Source of the DNA: Paenibacillus faecis
GTDB taxonomy: Bacteria; Bacillota; Bacilli; Paenibacillales; Paenibacillaceae
DNA: 64,000 nt
Direction: 5' to 3'
Assembly: GCF_008084145.1 (NCBI RefSeq)
Contig: NZ_VSDO01000001.1
Coordinates: 1,723,466 to 1,787,465, forward strand
Part shown: positions 1 through 9,334 of the stretch, one piece after another
Numbering within the stretch: position 1 is the first letter of the stretch
Layout of the letters: each line of letters begins with the position of its first letter
Program-made: the position numbers and the translations under genes
The notes under the pieces: generated by a model
Told to the model about the DNA's origin: nothing
Databases searched by the model: none
What the model saw: the letters and a program-made list of their open reading frames with translations, nothing else

Positions 1-210
1 GCCCTGTCCATGGGTGCCTTCAATAAAGGGTATGCGCGTCTCCGAAAAAAAAGAAGGCCGGGCCTGGGGCCAGTTAGGAAGTTCGGTATCCGGCGACGCC
101 GTCCCCGCAGGGCGGAACGGGTAATTCCGACGGATGCCTGCTTTCTGCCGCGATTTTGTCGAATCCGGCTCATTGGTGATGACGTAAAATAGTTTGGCCC
201 GGCCGAAATT

Positions 211-399
211 TTCTAACGGAAGCCATAGCCGCTATTTCGTACATTTGAGGCGATTGCGAATTCTAACGGACGCAGTAGCCGCTATTTCCCTAAAATGAGG
301 CCATTCAGGCGGGAAAGTCGACAAATAGGCGCTATTATTTCCGTTAGAATTTCAAAAGTGCGGATTTTCGCGAAATAGCGGCTATTATTTCCGTTAGAA
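211..399. repeat. Four-unit inverted repeat array with 50-bp spacing
   Basis: Two direct units at 211-237 and 261-287 start TTCTAACGGA and continue to TAGCCGCTATTT. Two inverted units at 323-349 and 373-399 read AAATAGCGGC (the first AAATAGGCGC), then TATTATTTCCGTTAGAA. Units in each pair start exactly 50 bases apart, and the pairs face each other, so the whole block could fold into a large stem. No protein is encoded. It resembles a non-autonomous intergenic repeat; its function is unknown. Confidence 0.75.
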
Positions 400-565
400 C
401 CAACTGTGTTCGCTAAAACCAGCGCGCGGCATGTAGTTCGCGTTAATCCCAATGCGCGGCGTTAGGCCAAAATCTGATTTCGGGGCCCGCTCAGAGTAAT
501 AAGGTCCTTCTCTTCTTGACCGCTATTCTTCCCTAAACCGTATCGGGCGGCAACTTGTCCCTTGC

Positions 566-810
566 CAGACAACCTTAATAACATAAAATTCCTGCATATC
601 TGCATGTTTTTTTCTTGTTCGGAACAAAAATTTGAAAATTCCTGCGATTCTGCAGGAATCTTTGACGAAACCGGCTCGTTTCTCTAAAATCACTAGAAAT
701 ACCTGCAGATTTGCATCTTTTTCTAACATCCGCTCAGGAATCGGCCTGAATACCTGCAGATTTGCATCTTTTTGGAGTTGGCCGGGTTGGAAGGTAGGGG
801 TTAGGCACCT
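566..810 (+). repeat. Dispersed composite repeat, copy 1
   Basis: It starts CAGACAACCTTAATAACATA and ends near TTGGAGTTGG and GGCACC. In between are several sub-units of the form CCTGCANATNTGCA followed by a T-run, most of them short palindromes. The middle holds the segment GACGAAACCGGCTCGTTTCT, shared almost unchanged by all three copies. Copies 2 and 3 lie at 21343-21541 and 28549-28787, on the same strand. Confidence 0.85.
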
Positions 811-933
811 TGATCTTCGTCAACTAAATACGATTTGGCGACTCCTCATTTTCTCCTACTACGATGTCTGATGAGGCACCGGCGCCCCAAACCAAATGAC
901 CGGTATTGCGGATTAGAGCAGGGCATGGCGCAC

Positions 934-970
934 ACGAAAAAAGCCTGCATCTTTCGCAGGCTTTTTTCGT
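934..970 (-). terminator. Terminator of the GH36 gene
   Basis: Perfect 15-bp inverted repeat, ACGAAAAAAGCCTGC and its complement around a 7-base loop, with T-runs on both strands. It lies 35 bases past the stop codon of the alpha-galactosidase gene. Confidence 0.85.
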
Positions 971-1004
971 ATGGCGACGCTCTAATCCGTCCCGCCGTCA
1001 CTTC

Positions 1005-3167
1005 TCAGTTCTCCACGGCCTTCAGTCTGAACATCGCGCTGGCGTAGTCGCCCTTCAGTCCGGGAAGGGGCAAGCCGATCCGCATCAGCCGGTCGCCGGG
1101 CAGCACATCCTCCGTGCTTTCGCCTTCGATCCGGTAATCATAGTCCGGATGAAGACCCTGGAGCCGCAGCCTCCGCTCCGGAGCGTTGGGCTCGGCCAGC
1201 ACCCGGAAATAGAAGGCCAGCGCTTCTTTGCGGTCGGCGGATACGAACATCCAGGCGGACTCGCCTCCCTCGAACGGGCTTAATAGCCGATAGAGATCGC
1301 CCTGTTGCACGAGGGAGCGGATCTCCTTATATACCCGGACCTGCTCCTTCACGATTTCCTTCTCTTCATCCGTAAACTGGGTCAGGTCCAGTTCATAGCC
1401 GAAGTTGCCGGACATCGCCACATCGCCTCGCATTTTCAGCGGGGTCATGCGCCCTACCTGATGGTTCGGCACCGCGGATACATGGGCCCCGATCGAGCTG
1501 ACCGGATAGACCAGGCTGGTGCCGTACTGAATCTTGAGCCGCTCGACCGCGTCGGTATTATCGCTGGTCCAGGTTTGCGGCATATAATACATCATGCCGG
1601 GATCGAACCGGCCGCCTCCGCTCGAGCAGTTCTCGAACAAGATATGCGGAAACTCGGACGTCAGCCGTTCAAGCAGTTCGTACAGCCCCAACACGTACCG
1701 GTGGGCGATCTCGGCCTGCTGCTCGGGCGGGCTCTGCACGGAACCGATTTCCGTCAAATAGCGGTTCATGTCCCATTTGATGTAGGAGACCGGCACCGTG
1801 CTAAAAATCCCGCTCAGCGTCTGGTAGATATACTCCCGCACATCCGCGCGCGAATAATCCAGCACAAGCTGCCACCGCGCCTCCGTCCGGCGCCGGCCTT
1901 CGACGTGAAGGCACCAATCCGGATGCTGGCGGTACAGTTCGCTGTCCGGGGAGATCATCTCCGGCTCCACCCATAATCCGAACTGCATGTCCAAAGCTTT
2001 GACCTGGTCCGCAAGGTCGGTCAGGCCGCCGGGCAGCTTGCGCAAATCGGGCGTCCAATCGCCGAGGGACGATCTGTCGTTATCCCGCTTGCCGAACCAC
2101 CCGTCGTCGAGCACGAAGAGCTCGATGCCCAACTCGGCACCCGCCTTGGCGATCGATACGATCTTCTCCGTAGTGAAGTCGAAGTAAGTGCCCTCCCAGT
2201 TGTTGACCAGAATCGGCCGTTCCCGGTCGCGATGCACCCCGCGGCTCAACCGGGTCCGGTACAAACGGTGATACGTTCTCGACATCGCTCCGAGCCCGGC
2301 CGGCGAATACACCATCACGGCTTCCGGCGTTTGAAAAGCTTCTCCCGGTTTCAAAACCCAGTGGAAATCAAACGGATTCAGCCCGATGGACAGCCTCGTG
2401 CTCCGGAAGGGATCCACTTCGGCCTGGGCCGCGAAGCTGCCGCTGTATACCAGGCTCATGCTATACACCTCGCCGTGCTCTTCCCCGGCTCCCGGCTCCG
2501 CCAGCGCGACGAACGGGTTCAACTGGTGCCCGCTGACCCCCCGTCTGCTTTCGATTACCGTTCCTCCGGACCCGAGCGGGCGGCGCTCCAGGTGCCCTTC
2601 CCTGGCCCATGTACCGGCCAGATAGATCATGTCCAGGTCGGATCGCGGCAAATCGACGCTGGCGCTCAGCGCCCGCATCACCCCAAGCGGACCCGTGCCG
2701 GAATTGACCAGGCGCGCCGACCGGGTCACCGCGTCGGCGTGTTGGAATACGGTATAGTTCAAATACACCGTCAGGCCGCTGTATTCGTCCCTTAACTCCA
2801 ACTCCAGCGTTTCGGCTTCTTCCTCGCTTTCCGCATAGACCGCGGGCAGCCCCTCAAGCTTCGGCTTGCCTCCGAAAATCCGGTGCCCCTGATATTTCAG
2901 CTCCGTAATCCGGGAACCGTCCTCAAGCCGGACTTGATACGCCGGATGGCGGAAATCCCCTGACCCGTACTGCGGGTACTCCTGCGGAAGCCGGTCCAGC
3001 GCAAGATTGCCGCTCAAATTAATGTAACTTCGGGGGCGGTCCGTCAGCCGCAATTTTTGTCCCCAATACGCATGAGCCGGGTAACCGTTCACGATTTGCA
3101 GGATATAACTCATATTCTCCGATTGAAGATGGAAGATCTGTTCCGATTCATTATATTGGATCGCCAT
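1005..3167 (-). CDS. Alpha-galactosidase, GH36
   Basis: Retaining alpha-galactosidase that should release terminal alpha-1,6-galactose from melibiose, raffinose or galactomannan fragments. The 720-residue protein has no signal peptide, so it is probably cytoplasmic, and its length suits the large bacterial GH36 enzymes. It has an N-terminal beta-sandwich, then a barrel with LDDGWFG, the nucleophile in KWDMNR (Asp466) and the acid/base in SDNTDA (Asp536), followed by a C-terminal beta domain. I chose the ATG at 3167 because AAAGGGG lies about 7 bases upstream; the frame is open 29 codons further but without a binding site. It is transcribed away from the AraC-type regulator at 3371, the likely controller. 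Family assignment is secure; the exact substrate is inferred. Confidence 0.93.
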   Translation of the reverse strand: MAIQYNESEQIFHLQSENMSYILQIVNGYPAHAYWGQKLRLTDRPRSYINLSGNLALDRLPQEYPQYGSGDFRHPAYQVRLEDGSRITELKYQGHRIFGGKPKLEGLPAVYAESEEEAETLELELRDEYSGLTVYLNYTVFQHADAVTRSARLVNSGTGPLGVMRALSASVDLPRSDLDMIYLAGTWAREGHLERRPLGSGGTVIESRRGVSGHQLNPFVALAEPGAGEEHGEVYSMSLVYSGSFAAQAEVDPFRSTRLSIGLNPFDFHWVLKPGEAFQTPEAVMVYSPAGLGAMSRTYHRLYRTRLSRGVHRDRERPILVNNWEGTYFDFTTEKIVSIAKAGAELGIELFVLDDGWFGKRDNDRSSLGDWTPDLRKLPGGLTDLADQVKALDMQFGLWVEPEMISPDSELYRQHPDWCLHVEGRRRTEARWQLVLDYSRADVREYIYQTLSGIFSTVPVSYIKWDMNRYLTEIGSVQSPPEQQAEIAHRYVLGLYELLERLTSEFPHILFENCSSGGGRFDPGMMYYMPQTWTSDNTDAVERLKIQYGTSLVYPVSSIGAHVSAVPNHQVGRMTPLKMRGDVAMSGNFGYELDLTQFTDEEKEIVKEQVRVYKEIRSLVQQGDLYRLLSPFEGGESAWMFVSADRKEALAFYFRVLAEPNAPERRLRLQGLHPDYDYRIEGESTEDVLPGDRLMRIGLPLPGLKGDYASAMFRLKAVEN

Positions 3168-3370
3168 AATAATCCCCTTTTCCGACAAATTCATTAAAAA
3201 ACCCGCTATTCCTCCCATCATAAGGCGGAGATCCCGAAGCCGTAAATGGAACATCGCTACACAAATATGGCATAGTCATAGATTATCGTGAAAAATAACG
3301 GAAATCTGGCGAATCTATATGGTATGGTACTAGATAGAACAGATCACAACGCAGTAAGGGGGAATCCTCA

Positions 3371-4198
3371 TTGATCGAATATCTGGCGGTCCACCCGTCC
3401 TTTCTCGATCTGCACCTGACCCAATACGGAATGGAGCAGTGCACACCTCTTCATGACTTCGGACCCGCCGTCCGGGACTATTATCTTTTGCACTTCGTCC
3501 TGGAAGGCAGAGGCAAGTTTGAAACCCGGGAGCACAGCTATCCCCTGGAACGAGGTCAGGCTTTTCTCATTTCTCCGGGGGAGGTAACTTACTACCAGGC
3601 CGACAGGGAGCACCCGTGGAAATATGGATGGATCGGGTTTCAGGGCATCCAGGCGGAAGCTTTTTTGCAGGAGGCCGGTCTCTCCGTGGAATGGCCCATT
3701 CTCCACCGGTTTGATCCTGAGCTTGTCGAGAAACGGATCTTTCAGATGCACCACGCCAAAAAGATGGAGAGCGGGCGCGATCTGAGACGGGCCTCGCTTC
3801 TGTATTCGCTGTTTTCCCACATGGCCGAAGCCAACCCCAAGCCGGCCTCCGCATGGGGGAAGCATAACCGGCAGGACCTGTATGTGCAAAAGGTGATTGA
3901 TTTTATCGAGATCAACTATGCCGACAAAATCAGGATCTCGCAAATCGCCGACTACGTCGGTCTCGACCGCAGCTATCTTTGCGCCGTGTTTAAAGCGCGA
4001 ATGGGCACCAGTCTCCAGGAGCACCTGATCCGGTTCAGGATCAACAAGGCGTGCAGCCTGATGAACAACCCGCTGCTGACGATCGGCGATATCGCGAGGT
4101 CCGTCGGATACGAGGATCCGCTGCTTTTTTCCAAAATGTTCAAAAAAGAAAAAGGGCTCTCCCCCAGACAGTACCGCTGTTCCCCAACGGATGCCTGA
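3371..4198 (+). CDS. AraC-family transcriptional regulator
   Basis: A 275-residue regulator with an N-terminal cupin-like sugar-sensing half (about residues 15-150, with the FLISPGEVTYY motif) and a C-terminal pair of helix-turn-helix units (about 170-270), containing ISQIADYVGLDRSYLCAVFK and IGDIARSVGYEDPLLFSKMFKKE. It starts at a TTG preceded by AAGGGGG. It is divergent from the GH36 gene with a gap of about 200 bases, the usual arrangement for an activator of an alpha-galactoside gene. That target is an inference; the family is clear. Its stop codon is built into its own terminator hairpin. Confidence 0.88.
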   Translation: MIEYLAVHPSFLDLHLTQYGMEQCTPLHDFGPAVRDYYLLHFVLEGRGKFETREHSYPLERGQAFLISPGEVTYYQADREHPWKYGWIGFQGIQAEAFLQEAGLSVEWPILHRFDPELVEKRIFQMHHAKKMESGRDLRRASLLYSLFSHMAEANPKPASAWGKHNRQDLYVQKVIDFIEINYADKIRISQIADYVGLDRSYLCAVFKARMGTSLQEHLIRFRINKACSLMNNPLLTIGDIARSVGYEDPLLFSKMFKKEKGLSPRQYRCSPTDA

Positions 4199-4218
4199 AG
4201 GGAGGCCCCTTCGTTTTT
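4197..4218 (+). terminator. Terminator of the AraC gene
   Basis: Stem GAAGGG / CCCTTC around AGGC, followed by GTTTTTAT. It begins inside the stop codon of the regulator and ends 8 bases before the convergent GH42 stop codon. Confidence 0.75.
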
Positions 4219-4225
4219 ATTCAGA

Positions 4226-6280
4226 CTAGGCTTGAACAGTTCTTTTGGCAACCAGCACCTCATAGGGGGCGAGCGCCCATGGTTGGCTTAGATCGGCTTC
4301 ACGGCTCACGGCCTGCCAGTCCGAACCGAGCGGCAAAATGGCCGCGGAAGCCGCATTATAGTTTTGTAAGAAGATATACTCCACTTTCTCATCAGACCGG
4401 GCGGCCGCATATACCCCATCGGGCAGCGTGATGTCGACCGGCCTGTACAGCCCGACCGATTCGGTCAGATCCAGATAAAAATCATCATAAAAACGCGCCT
4501 CGAAGTGGCTGGCGATATAATACGCCTGACCGCGGCCAAAAGTATTCCTCGTTACCGCCGGCCTTCCGGCATAGAAATCCTCGTCATACACCAGGAGCGT
4601 CTCCGCCCCTTCCAAATGAAGCAGATCGCACAGCTTATTGCAGACGTAGGAGCCGCGCAGGGCTCCTGCGCCCTTCCCGAACGGTTGGACCACGCTGCCG
4701 CGGTTATGTTCGTGGTCATACAGTCCGTCGATTTCCTCGCTAACCACGCCGGCCACGTCCGTCAACCGGTAAGGAGCATCCCCTTGGAAAACCAGGTCGT
4801 TCTCGTTCACGATCCCGCTCCAATAGGTCATGACGAGGACCCCGCCCCGCTCGACGAAAGAGCGCAGCTTCCGTTCAAACTCCCCCCGGAGCATATAGAT
4901 CATCGGAGCGATGAGCAGTTTATAGCCGTCGATGTCGCTCTCCATATCCACAAAATCCGTCGTAATGCCCCGTTTGAGGAGGGCCCGGTAATGGGACTGG
5001 ACTTCTTCGATATAGCCCATATCCCGATTACGCGGTCCTTGCGAGTCTTCGATCGCCCATTTGTTTTCCCAATCGTACACGATAGCCGCTTCCGCCTTCG
5101 GTACGGTACCGGCTACCCCGGACAGGCTGCCGAGCAGTCGGCCCAAGTCCGCGACTTCGTCAAAAACTCTCGTGTCCGCGCTGCCGTCATGAGACACGAC
5201 CGCCCCGTGAAACTTCTCGCTGGAGCCGCGGCTTTTGCGCCACTGAAAATACTGGACCGAATTCGATCCATGAGCCACCGCCTGCAGGGAGGAGAGCTTA
5301 TGCATCCCCGGCTTTTTCAGTTTCGATACGCTCTGCCAATTGGTCATGCTGGGCGAGCTTTCCATCAACAGGAAAGGCGCTTTTTTGATCGATCGCATCA
5401 GATCGTGATTCATGGCGGTATCTACGGCAATCTCGATATCCGGTTTCTTGTGCCAGGTCGGATAATTGTCCCAGGACACGATATCTACCGCATCTTTGAA
5501 CTTGAAGTAGTTAAGTCCGTTGTAGTAATACATGAAATTGGTCGTCGCCGGAAGTTCCGGGCGGTACGCCTTCACTGCGGCAATTTCATGCCGCATGAAA
5601 TCCAGGGTTTGATCCGTCACAAACCTCCGCCAATCCAGATTCATGCCGTGTATCGCATTTTCCCCGTGAGGGGCCGGCGACTCGATCTGCGACCAGTCGG
5701 TATACGTGTGGCTCCAGAACGTGGTCCACCATTGCTCGTTCAAGTTATCGAGCGTGCCGTACTTGCGCTCCAGCCACTGCCTGAAAGCCTCCTGGCATAA
5801 GTCGCAGTGGCAGTCTCCGCCGTATTCATTGGAAATATGCCACAGCTTGACCGCCGGATGATGGCCGTAACGCTTGGCAAGCTCTCCATTGATCCGCTCG
5901 ATCTTTTCCCGGTAAACGGGCGATGTATAGCAGTGGTTATGGCGCGCCCCGAACAAGTTGCGGCGGCGGTCCGCGGAGACCCGCAGCACCTCGGGATACT
6001 TCTGCGCCAGCCAGGCCGGCCGCGCGCCGGAAGGGGTGGCCAGGAATACGGAGATCCCGTTGGCGTGCAGGGAATCGAGGATCCCGTCCAGCCAATCCCA
6101 CCGGTAGCTGCCTTCCTCGGGCTCCAGGGCGGCCCAGGAGAAGATCCCGACGGACATCACATTGCAGCCCGCTTTTTTCATATATTCGATGTCCTGCTTC
6201 AGAATCTCCGGATGTTTCAACCATTGTTCCGGATTATAATCGGCTCCATGCAAAAGCCGCTCGTTAAAATAAGCGCTCAT
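4226..6280 (-). CDS. ganA: Beta-galactosidase, GH42
   Basis: Cytoplasmic retaining beta-galactosidase of 684 residues, the usual GH42 length. Near the N-terminus is HGADYNPEQW. The acid/base glutamate is in WHISNEYGG (Glu152), followed by a Cys cluster (DCHCDLC, plus HNHC upstream) that binds zinc in GH42 trimers. The nucleophile is in LLMESSPSMTNW (Glu307). A trimerisation domain and a small beta domain follow. An in-frame ATG at 6286 directly abuts GGAGG, so the ATG at 6280, six bases from GGAGG, is the better start. It is last in an SBP-permease-permease-GH42 operon like ganSPQA of Bacillus subtilis, but no GH53 galactanase lies beside it, so the substrate may be galacto-oligosaccharides. 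Confidence 0.93.
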   Translation of the reverse strand: MSAYFNERLLHGADYNPEQWLKHPEILKQDIEYMKKAGCNVMSVGIFSWAALEPEEGSYRWDWLDGILDSLHANGISVFLATPSGARPAWLAQKYPEVLRVSADRRRNLFGARHNHCYTSPVYREKIERINGELAKRYGHHPAVKLWHISNEYGGDCHCDLCQEAFRQWLERKYGTLDNLNEQWWTTFWSHTYTDWSQIESPAPHGENAIHGMNLDWRRFVTDQTLDFMRHEIAAVKAYRPELPATTNFMYYYNGLNYFKFKDAVDIVSWDNYPTWHKKPDIEIAVDTAMNHDLMRSIKKAPFLLMESSPSMTNWQSVSKLKKPGMHKLSSLQAVAHGSNSVQYFQWRKSRGSSEKFHGAVVSHDGSADTRVFDEVADLGRLLGSLSGVAGTVPKAEAAIVYDWENKWAIEDSQGPRNRDMGYIEEVQSHYRALLKRGITTDFVDMESDIDGYKLLIAPMIYMLRGEFERKLRSFVERGGVLVMTYWSGIVNENDLVFQGDAPYRLTDVAGVVSEEIDGLYDHEHNRGSVVQPFGKGAGALRGSYVCNKLCDLLHLEGAETLLVYDEDFYAGRPAVTRNTFGRGQAYYIASHFEARFYDDFYLDLTESVGLYRPVDITLPDGVYAAARSDEKVEYIFLQNYNAASAAILPLGSDWQAVSREADLSQPWALAPYEVLVAKRTVQA

Positions 6281-6296
6281 CTTCATCCTCCGTTCC

Positions 6297-7103
6297 TTAT
6301 TTGACCGAACCGAGCATCCCCTGGACGAACTGCTTCTGCAGCAGGAAGAAGATCGCGACCGTCGGAAGCGTCGTCACCACAATGGCCACCATAATGATCC
6401 CGTAGTCCGGATTATAGGAGGAGGCCAGCGAGGACACGATCAGCGGCAGCGTCTTTTTCTCCTGGGTTTGCAGCGCGATGAGCGGCCAGAGGAAATTGTT
6501 CCAGTTATTCATGAACGTGATGATGGCCGCCGCCGCGTAGGTCGGCTTCATCGTCGGCATGTAAACGCGCGTAAACAAACGCCACTCGTTCAGTCCGTCA
6601 ACCCGTCCCGCCTGCAGCAGTTCGCGCGGAAACGACTTCGTATTTTGCATAAAGAAGAAAATCATAAACGCCGTAGTAATCGTCGGCAGAATGACGGCCG
6701 TCGGCGAGTTGAGCAGCCCCATCCGGCTGAACATGCGGAACAGCGGAATCATTACGGCCGCAAACGGCATCATCATGGAGAGCATCAGCAGACCGAACAA
6801 CCGGTCCTTGCCCCGGGATCGGTAGATTTCAAAACCGTAGCCGGCCATGGAGCTAAGAATGAGCGTGAACAGCGTGCCGACGACGGCGATGAGCGCCGAG
6901 TTCCAAAACGCCGTTCCCAGCGTGGTCATATCCAGCAATTTGGTAATATTTTCCGAGAGCATCGAACCGAAGCTGAATTTGCCTTTGACAATGTCGGAGG
7001 AACTGTTCGTCATGCCGATCAGCATCCAGAGAAACGGAAACAAAGAGATCGCGGACACGATCATTAAAAACAGGTGAACCCCCAGCGCGCTGGCTTTCTT
7101 CAT
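6297..7103 (-). CDS. ganQ: Carbohydrate ABC transporter permease, MalG type
   Basis: Inner-membrane permease of 268 residues with about six transmembrane helices and the EAA loop (RVDGLNEWRLFTRVYMP), which docks the ATPase. It ends FVQGMLGSVK, typical of MalG-like subunits. Its start overlaps the upstream permease stop by 4 bases (ATGA), indicating translational coupling. It pairs with the permease at 7100-7975 and the binding protein at 8000-9307 to form a CUT1 importer. There is no ATPase gene in the operon, so a shared MsmX-type ATPase is probable. The gan symbol rests on operon order and the GH42 partner. Confidence 0.87.
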   Translation of the reverse strand: MKKASALGVHLFLMIVSAISLFPFLWMLIGMTNSSSDIVKGKFSFGSMLSENITKLLDMTTLGTAFWNSALIAVVGTLFTLILSSMAGYGFEIYRSRGKDRLFGLLMLSMMMPFAAVMIPLFRMFSRMGLLNSPTAVILPTITTAFMIFFFMQNTKSFPRELLQAGRVDGLNEWRLFTRVYMPTMKPTYAAAAIITFMNNWNNFLWPLIALQTQEKKTLPLIVSSLASSYNPDYGIIMVAIVVTTLPTVAIFFLLQKQFVQGMLGSVK

Positions 7104-7975
7104 TTCTTCTCCCCTCCTACCTTGAGCTGGAAGAACGCAAGCACGGCAACCATAATAACGATCGCGTAAGACACCGTAGCCGCATAGCCGAAGTTTGGCG
7201 TGTAGACGAACGACAGATTGTAAATGTATTGGGAAATCGTCATCGTCGCATTCCCGGGACCCCCGTTGGTGATATTGACGACCTCGTCAAACAGCTGTAG
7301 CGTCCCGTTCGTGGATATAATCGCCGTAAACAAGATGATCGGTTTGAGCATCGGAACCGTGATGGAAAAGAACTGTCTGGTCTTGGAAGCTCCGTCGATC
7401 GAAGCGGCTTCGTAAACGCTCGGATCGATATTTTGCATTGCGGATAAATAAAAGATCATATTATAGCCGGTCCAACGCCAGGTGATGGCGGCAATGATGA
7501 CGACCCTCGCCCAAACGGGATCCATAAGCCAGGCGATCGGCCCGTCGATGAGATGGATCGACATCAGCATTTTGTTCAGAATGCCGTCCACGGCAAAAAT
7601 GCTTTTGAACAAAACCGCATAGGAAACCAGCGAAGTTACGCAGGGCAGGAAGATCGCCGTCCGGTAAAACCCTTTAAAACGAAGCTTCGGCATATTCAGA
7701 AAATACGCGATCACCAGTCCCAGAAACAGCATGATCGGCACCTGGACGACCAGGTAGAGCAATGTGTTGAAGAGCGCCTGCTTGAACATCGGATCCGAGA
7801 ACAGTCTCGCGTAATTGTTCAGTCCGATAAAGCTGGTGACATTTCCTTTGCCCGATTGAAACGATAAGATGAGAGACTGGATCATCGGATAAAAGCTGAA
7901 CAAGACAATGATAGCGGAGGGCAGCAGTACAAACTGCCACCCCATAAAAGTTGATTTCGTCGATTTACTGCCCAT
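7100..7975 (-). CDS. ganP: Carbohydrate ABC transporter permease, MalF type
   Basis: Inner-membrane permease of 291 residues with six predicted helices and the EAA loop EAASIDGASKTRQFFSITVP. The first helix (FVLLPSAIIVLFSFYPMIQS) and the NGGPGNATMTIS segment are typical of MalF-like CUT1 subunits. It starts at an ATG 24 bases after the binding-protein stop and overlaps the MalG-type gene by 4 bases. It should form the heterodimeric channel with that subunit and take sugar from the lipoprotein encoded just upstream. Confidence 0.87.
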   Translation of the reverse strand: MGSKSTKSTFMGWQFVLLPSAIIVLFSFYPMIQSLILSFQSGKGNVTSFIGLNNYARLFSDPMFKQALFNTLLYLVVQVPIMLFLGLVIAYFLNMPKLRFKGFYRTAIFLPCVTSLVSYAVLFKSIFAVDGILNKMLMSIHLIDGPIAWLMDPVWARVVIIAAITWRWTGYNMIFYLSAMQNIDPSVYEAASIDGASKTRQFFSITVPMLKPIILFTAIISTNGTLQLFDEVVNITNGGPGNATMTISQYIYNLSFVYTPNFGYAATVSYAIVIMVAVLAFFQLKVGGEKK

Positions 7976-7999
7976 AAGTCACCTGCACCTCGATTGGAT

Positions 8000-9307
8000 T
8001 TATTGCACCTGCTGCTCAAACAATCTTTGGATGTTGAACAGGCTGTCTTTCAGGTCTGCTCCGTTCAATATGTTGGGCAGTTCGTTCTTCAAGGCGTCCT
8101 TGGCCTCCTGCGTATAGGTTCCCAGGCTGATTCCCGGCACCTGTTTCGACCACTCGGTGAAATCTTTATAAATCGCTTGTCCGCCGAAGAACTCTGATTC
8201 CTGGCCGTACGCCTCGCTGGAGAATGCGGGAATGTAAGAACCTACGCCGCCGTTCTCTTTCAGGAAGCGCTCGTAGAATTCACTGCTTCCGCCAATCGTT
8301 TTCGCCAGGAAGTCGATCGCCAAATCCTTGTTGGCCGAACCTTCAAGGACAAACCAGCTCGATCCGCCTTCATTGGACGCGTTAACCGCACCCTCGACAT
8401 TCAGTCTTGGAATCGGAGCCACGCCCCATTTGCCGCTTTGATCCTTGGCATCCATAATCGAGGCTACCTGCCATACCCCGGACACGACCGTGGCGACGTC
8501 CCCCGAGTTAAAGCTGCCGACGAATTCGCTCCATCCGGTTACCGGCTTGGCGATCCCGGAATCGGAAATCGCTTTGTATACCCGGAGCGTCTCCGCCATA
8601 ACCGGGTTGTCTACGAAATTCCCCTTGTTATCCGGGGTAATGTACCAGGAGCCCCCCGACTGCAGCAAAATGGAGGTCAGCGCTTCGTCGTTCGGGTTGA
8701 TCGTGGACATGTATTTTCCCGTTTTTTCCTTAACCTCTTTCCCGATTTCGATGTAGCGATCCCAGGTGATGTTCTCCAAGTCTTCCGCTTTGAAGCCGGC
8801 CTGTTCCAAATAATCGGTACGGTAGAACATGCCGGTCACGCCGATATCGAACGGGACGCCATAAATTTTGTCGTCGATACGCAGCGCGTCCACTTTGTAG
8901 GGAGAAAACTGGCTGTAGTCCACTTTGTCCGTAAAATCGGCAAACGTGTTCGGATAAGCGGTTACATATTTTTGAATATTCGGATCGTTAACCAAAATAA
9001 TATCCGGAAGCCCGTCCTTTACGCCTGCCGCCAAATTTGTATTCAGCTTCTGTTCCAGGTCAGTTTTGGCCATATCCACCACTTCCAGTTGGAAGTCGGG
9101 ATGATCTTTTTTGTACAACTCCTCAGCAATTTTCAACGCCGCACCGTTAAAGGACGGATCCCAAGCCCAGGCAACCACTTTTTTGGAGCCGGATTTTCCT
9201 TCGCTCCCCTCCGCGCCTCCGGCGGTTTCCGACTTGGCGGACCCGCACGCCGCAAGCAGCGAAGCCGTCAGAGAGACGAGCAGTAGAACGGAAAGCCATT
9301 TTTTCAA
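8000..9307 (-). CDS. ganS: Sugar-binding lipoprotein of ABC transporter
   Basis: Extracellular solute-binding lipoprotein of 435 residues. The signal peptide (KKWLSVLLLVSLTASL) ends in the lipobox LLAAC, so the mature protein is anchored through that Cys. The body has the family 1 binding-protein fold, with a FYRTDYLEQAGF motif and a GVWQ segment near the middle. I chose the TTG at 9307 because AAAAGGGG lies 9 bases upstream and translation then begins directly at the signal peptide; an ATG 26 codons upstream would spoil it. It is first in the GH42 operon, with a cre-like box 28-41 bases upstream. The ligand is probably a galactoside, by context. Confidence 0.88.
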   Translation of the reverse strand: MKKWLSVLLLVSLTASLLAACGSAKSETAGGAEGSEGKSGSKKVVAWAWDPSFNGAALKIAEELYKKDHPDFQLEVVDMAKTDLEQKLNTNLAAGVKDGLPDIILVNDPNIQKYVTAYPNTFADFTDKVDYSQFSPYKVDALRIDDKIYGVPFDIGVTGMFYRTDYLEQAGFKAEDLENITWDRYIEIGKEVKEKTGKYMSTINPNDEALTSILLQSGGSWYITPDNKGNFVDNPVMAETLRVYKAISDSGIAKPVTGWSEFVGSFNSGDVATVVSGVWQVASIMDAKDQSGKWGVAPIPRLNVEGAVNASNEGGSSWFVLEGSANKDLAIDFLAKTIGGSSEFYERFLKENGGVGSYIPAFSSEAYGQESEFFGGQAIYKDFTEWSKQVPGISLGTYTQEAKDALKNELPNILNGADLKDSLFNIQRLFEQQVQ

Positions 9308-9334
9308 TGTGTACAACCCCTTTTGTTTGATTTG

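Larger units (their letters stand above)
1..1004. other. Gene-free region with two repeat families
   Basis: No open frame here has a ribosome binding site together with a recognisable protein. Bases 1-200 hold nothing I can name. Bases 211-399 carry four copies of a TTCTAACGGA-type repeat, and 566-810 carries copy 1 of a composite repeat also present at 21343 and 28549. The region ends in the terminator of the GH36 gene at 934-970. Confidence 0.6.

Noticed and set aside
10..192. A 60-codon plus-strand frame, very rich in Arg
   Set aside because: No ribosome binding site and no protein-like pattern; it looks like GC-rich non-coding DNA.
211..399. Regularly spaced repeats considered as a CRISPR array
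   Set aside because: The units change orientation, the spacers are not uniform, there are only four units and no cas genes are near.
4505..5800. A 431-codon frame opposite the GH42 gene
   Set aside because: It is the antisense of a clear glycosidase gene and has no family motifs; long antisense frames are common in GC-rich genes.
8438..9286. A 282-codon frame opposite the binding-protein gene
   Set aside because: Antisense of a well-supported gene, without a start signal or recognisable domain.
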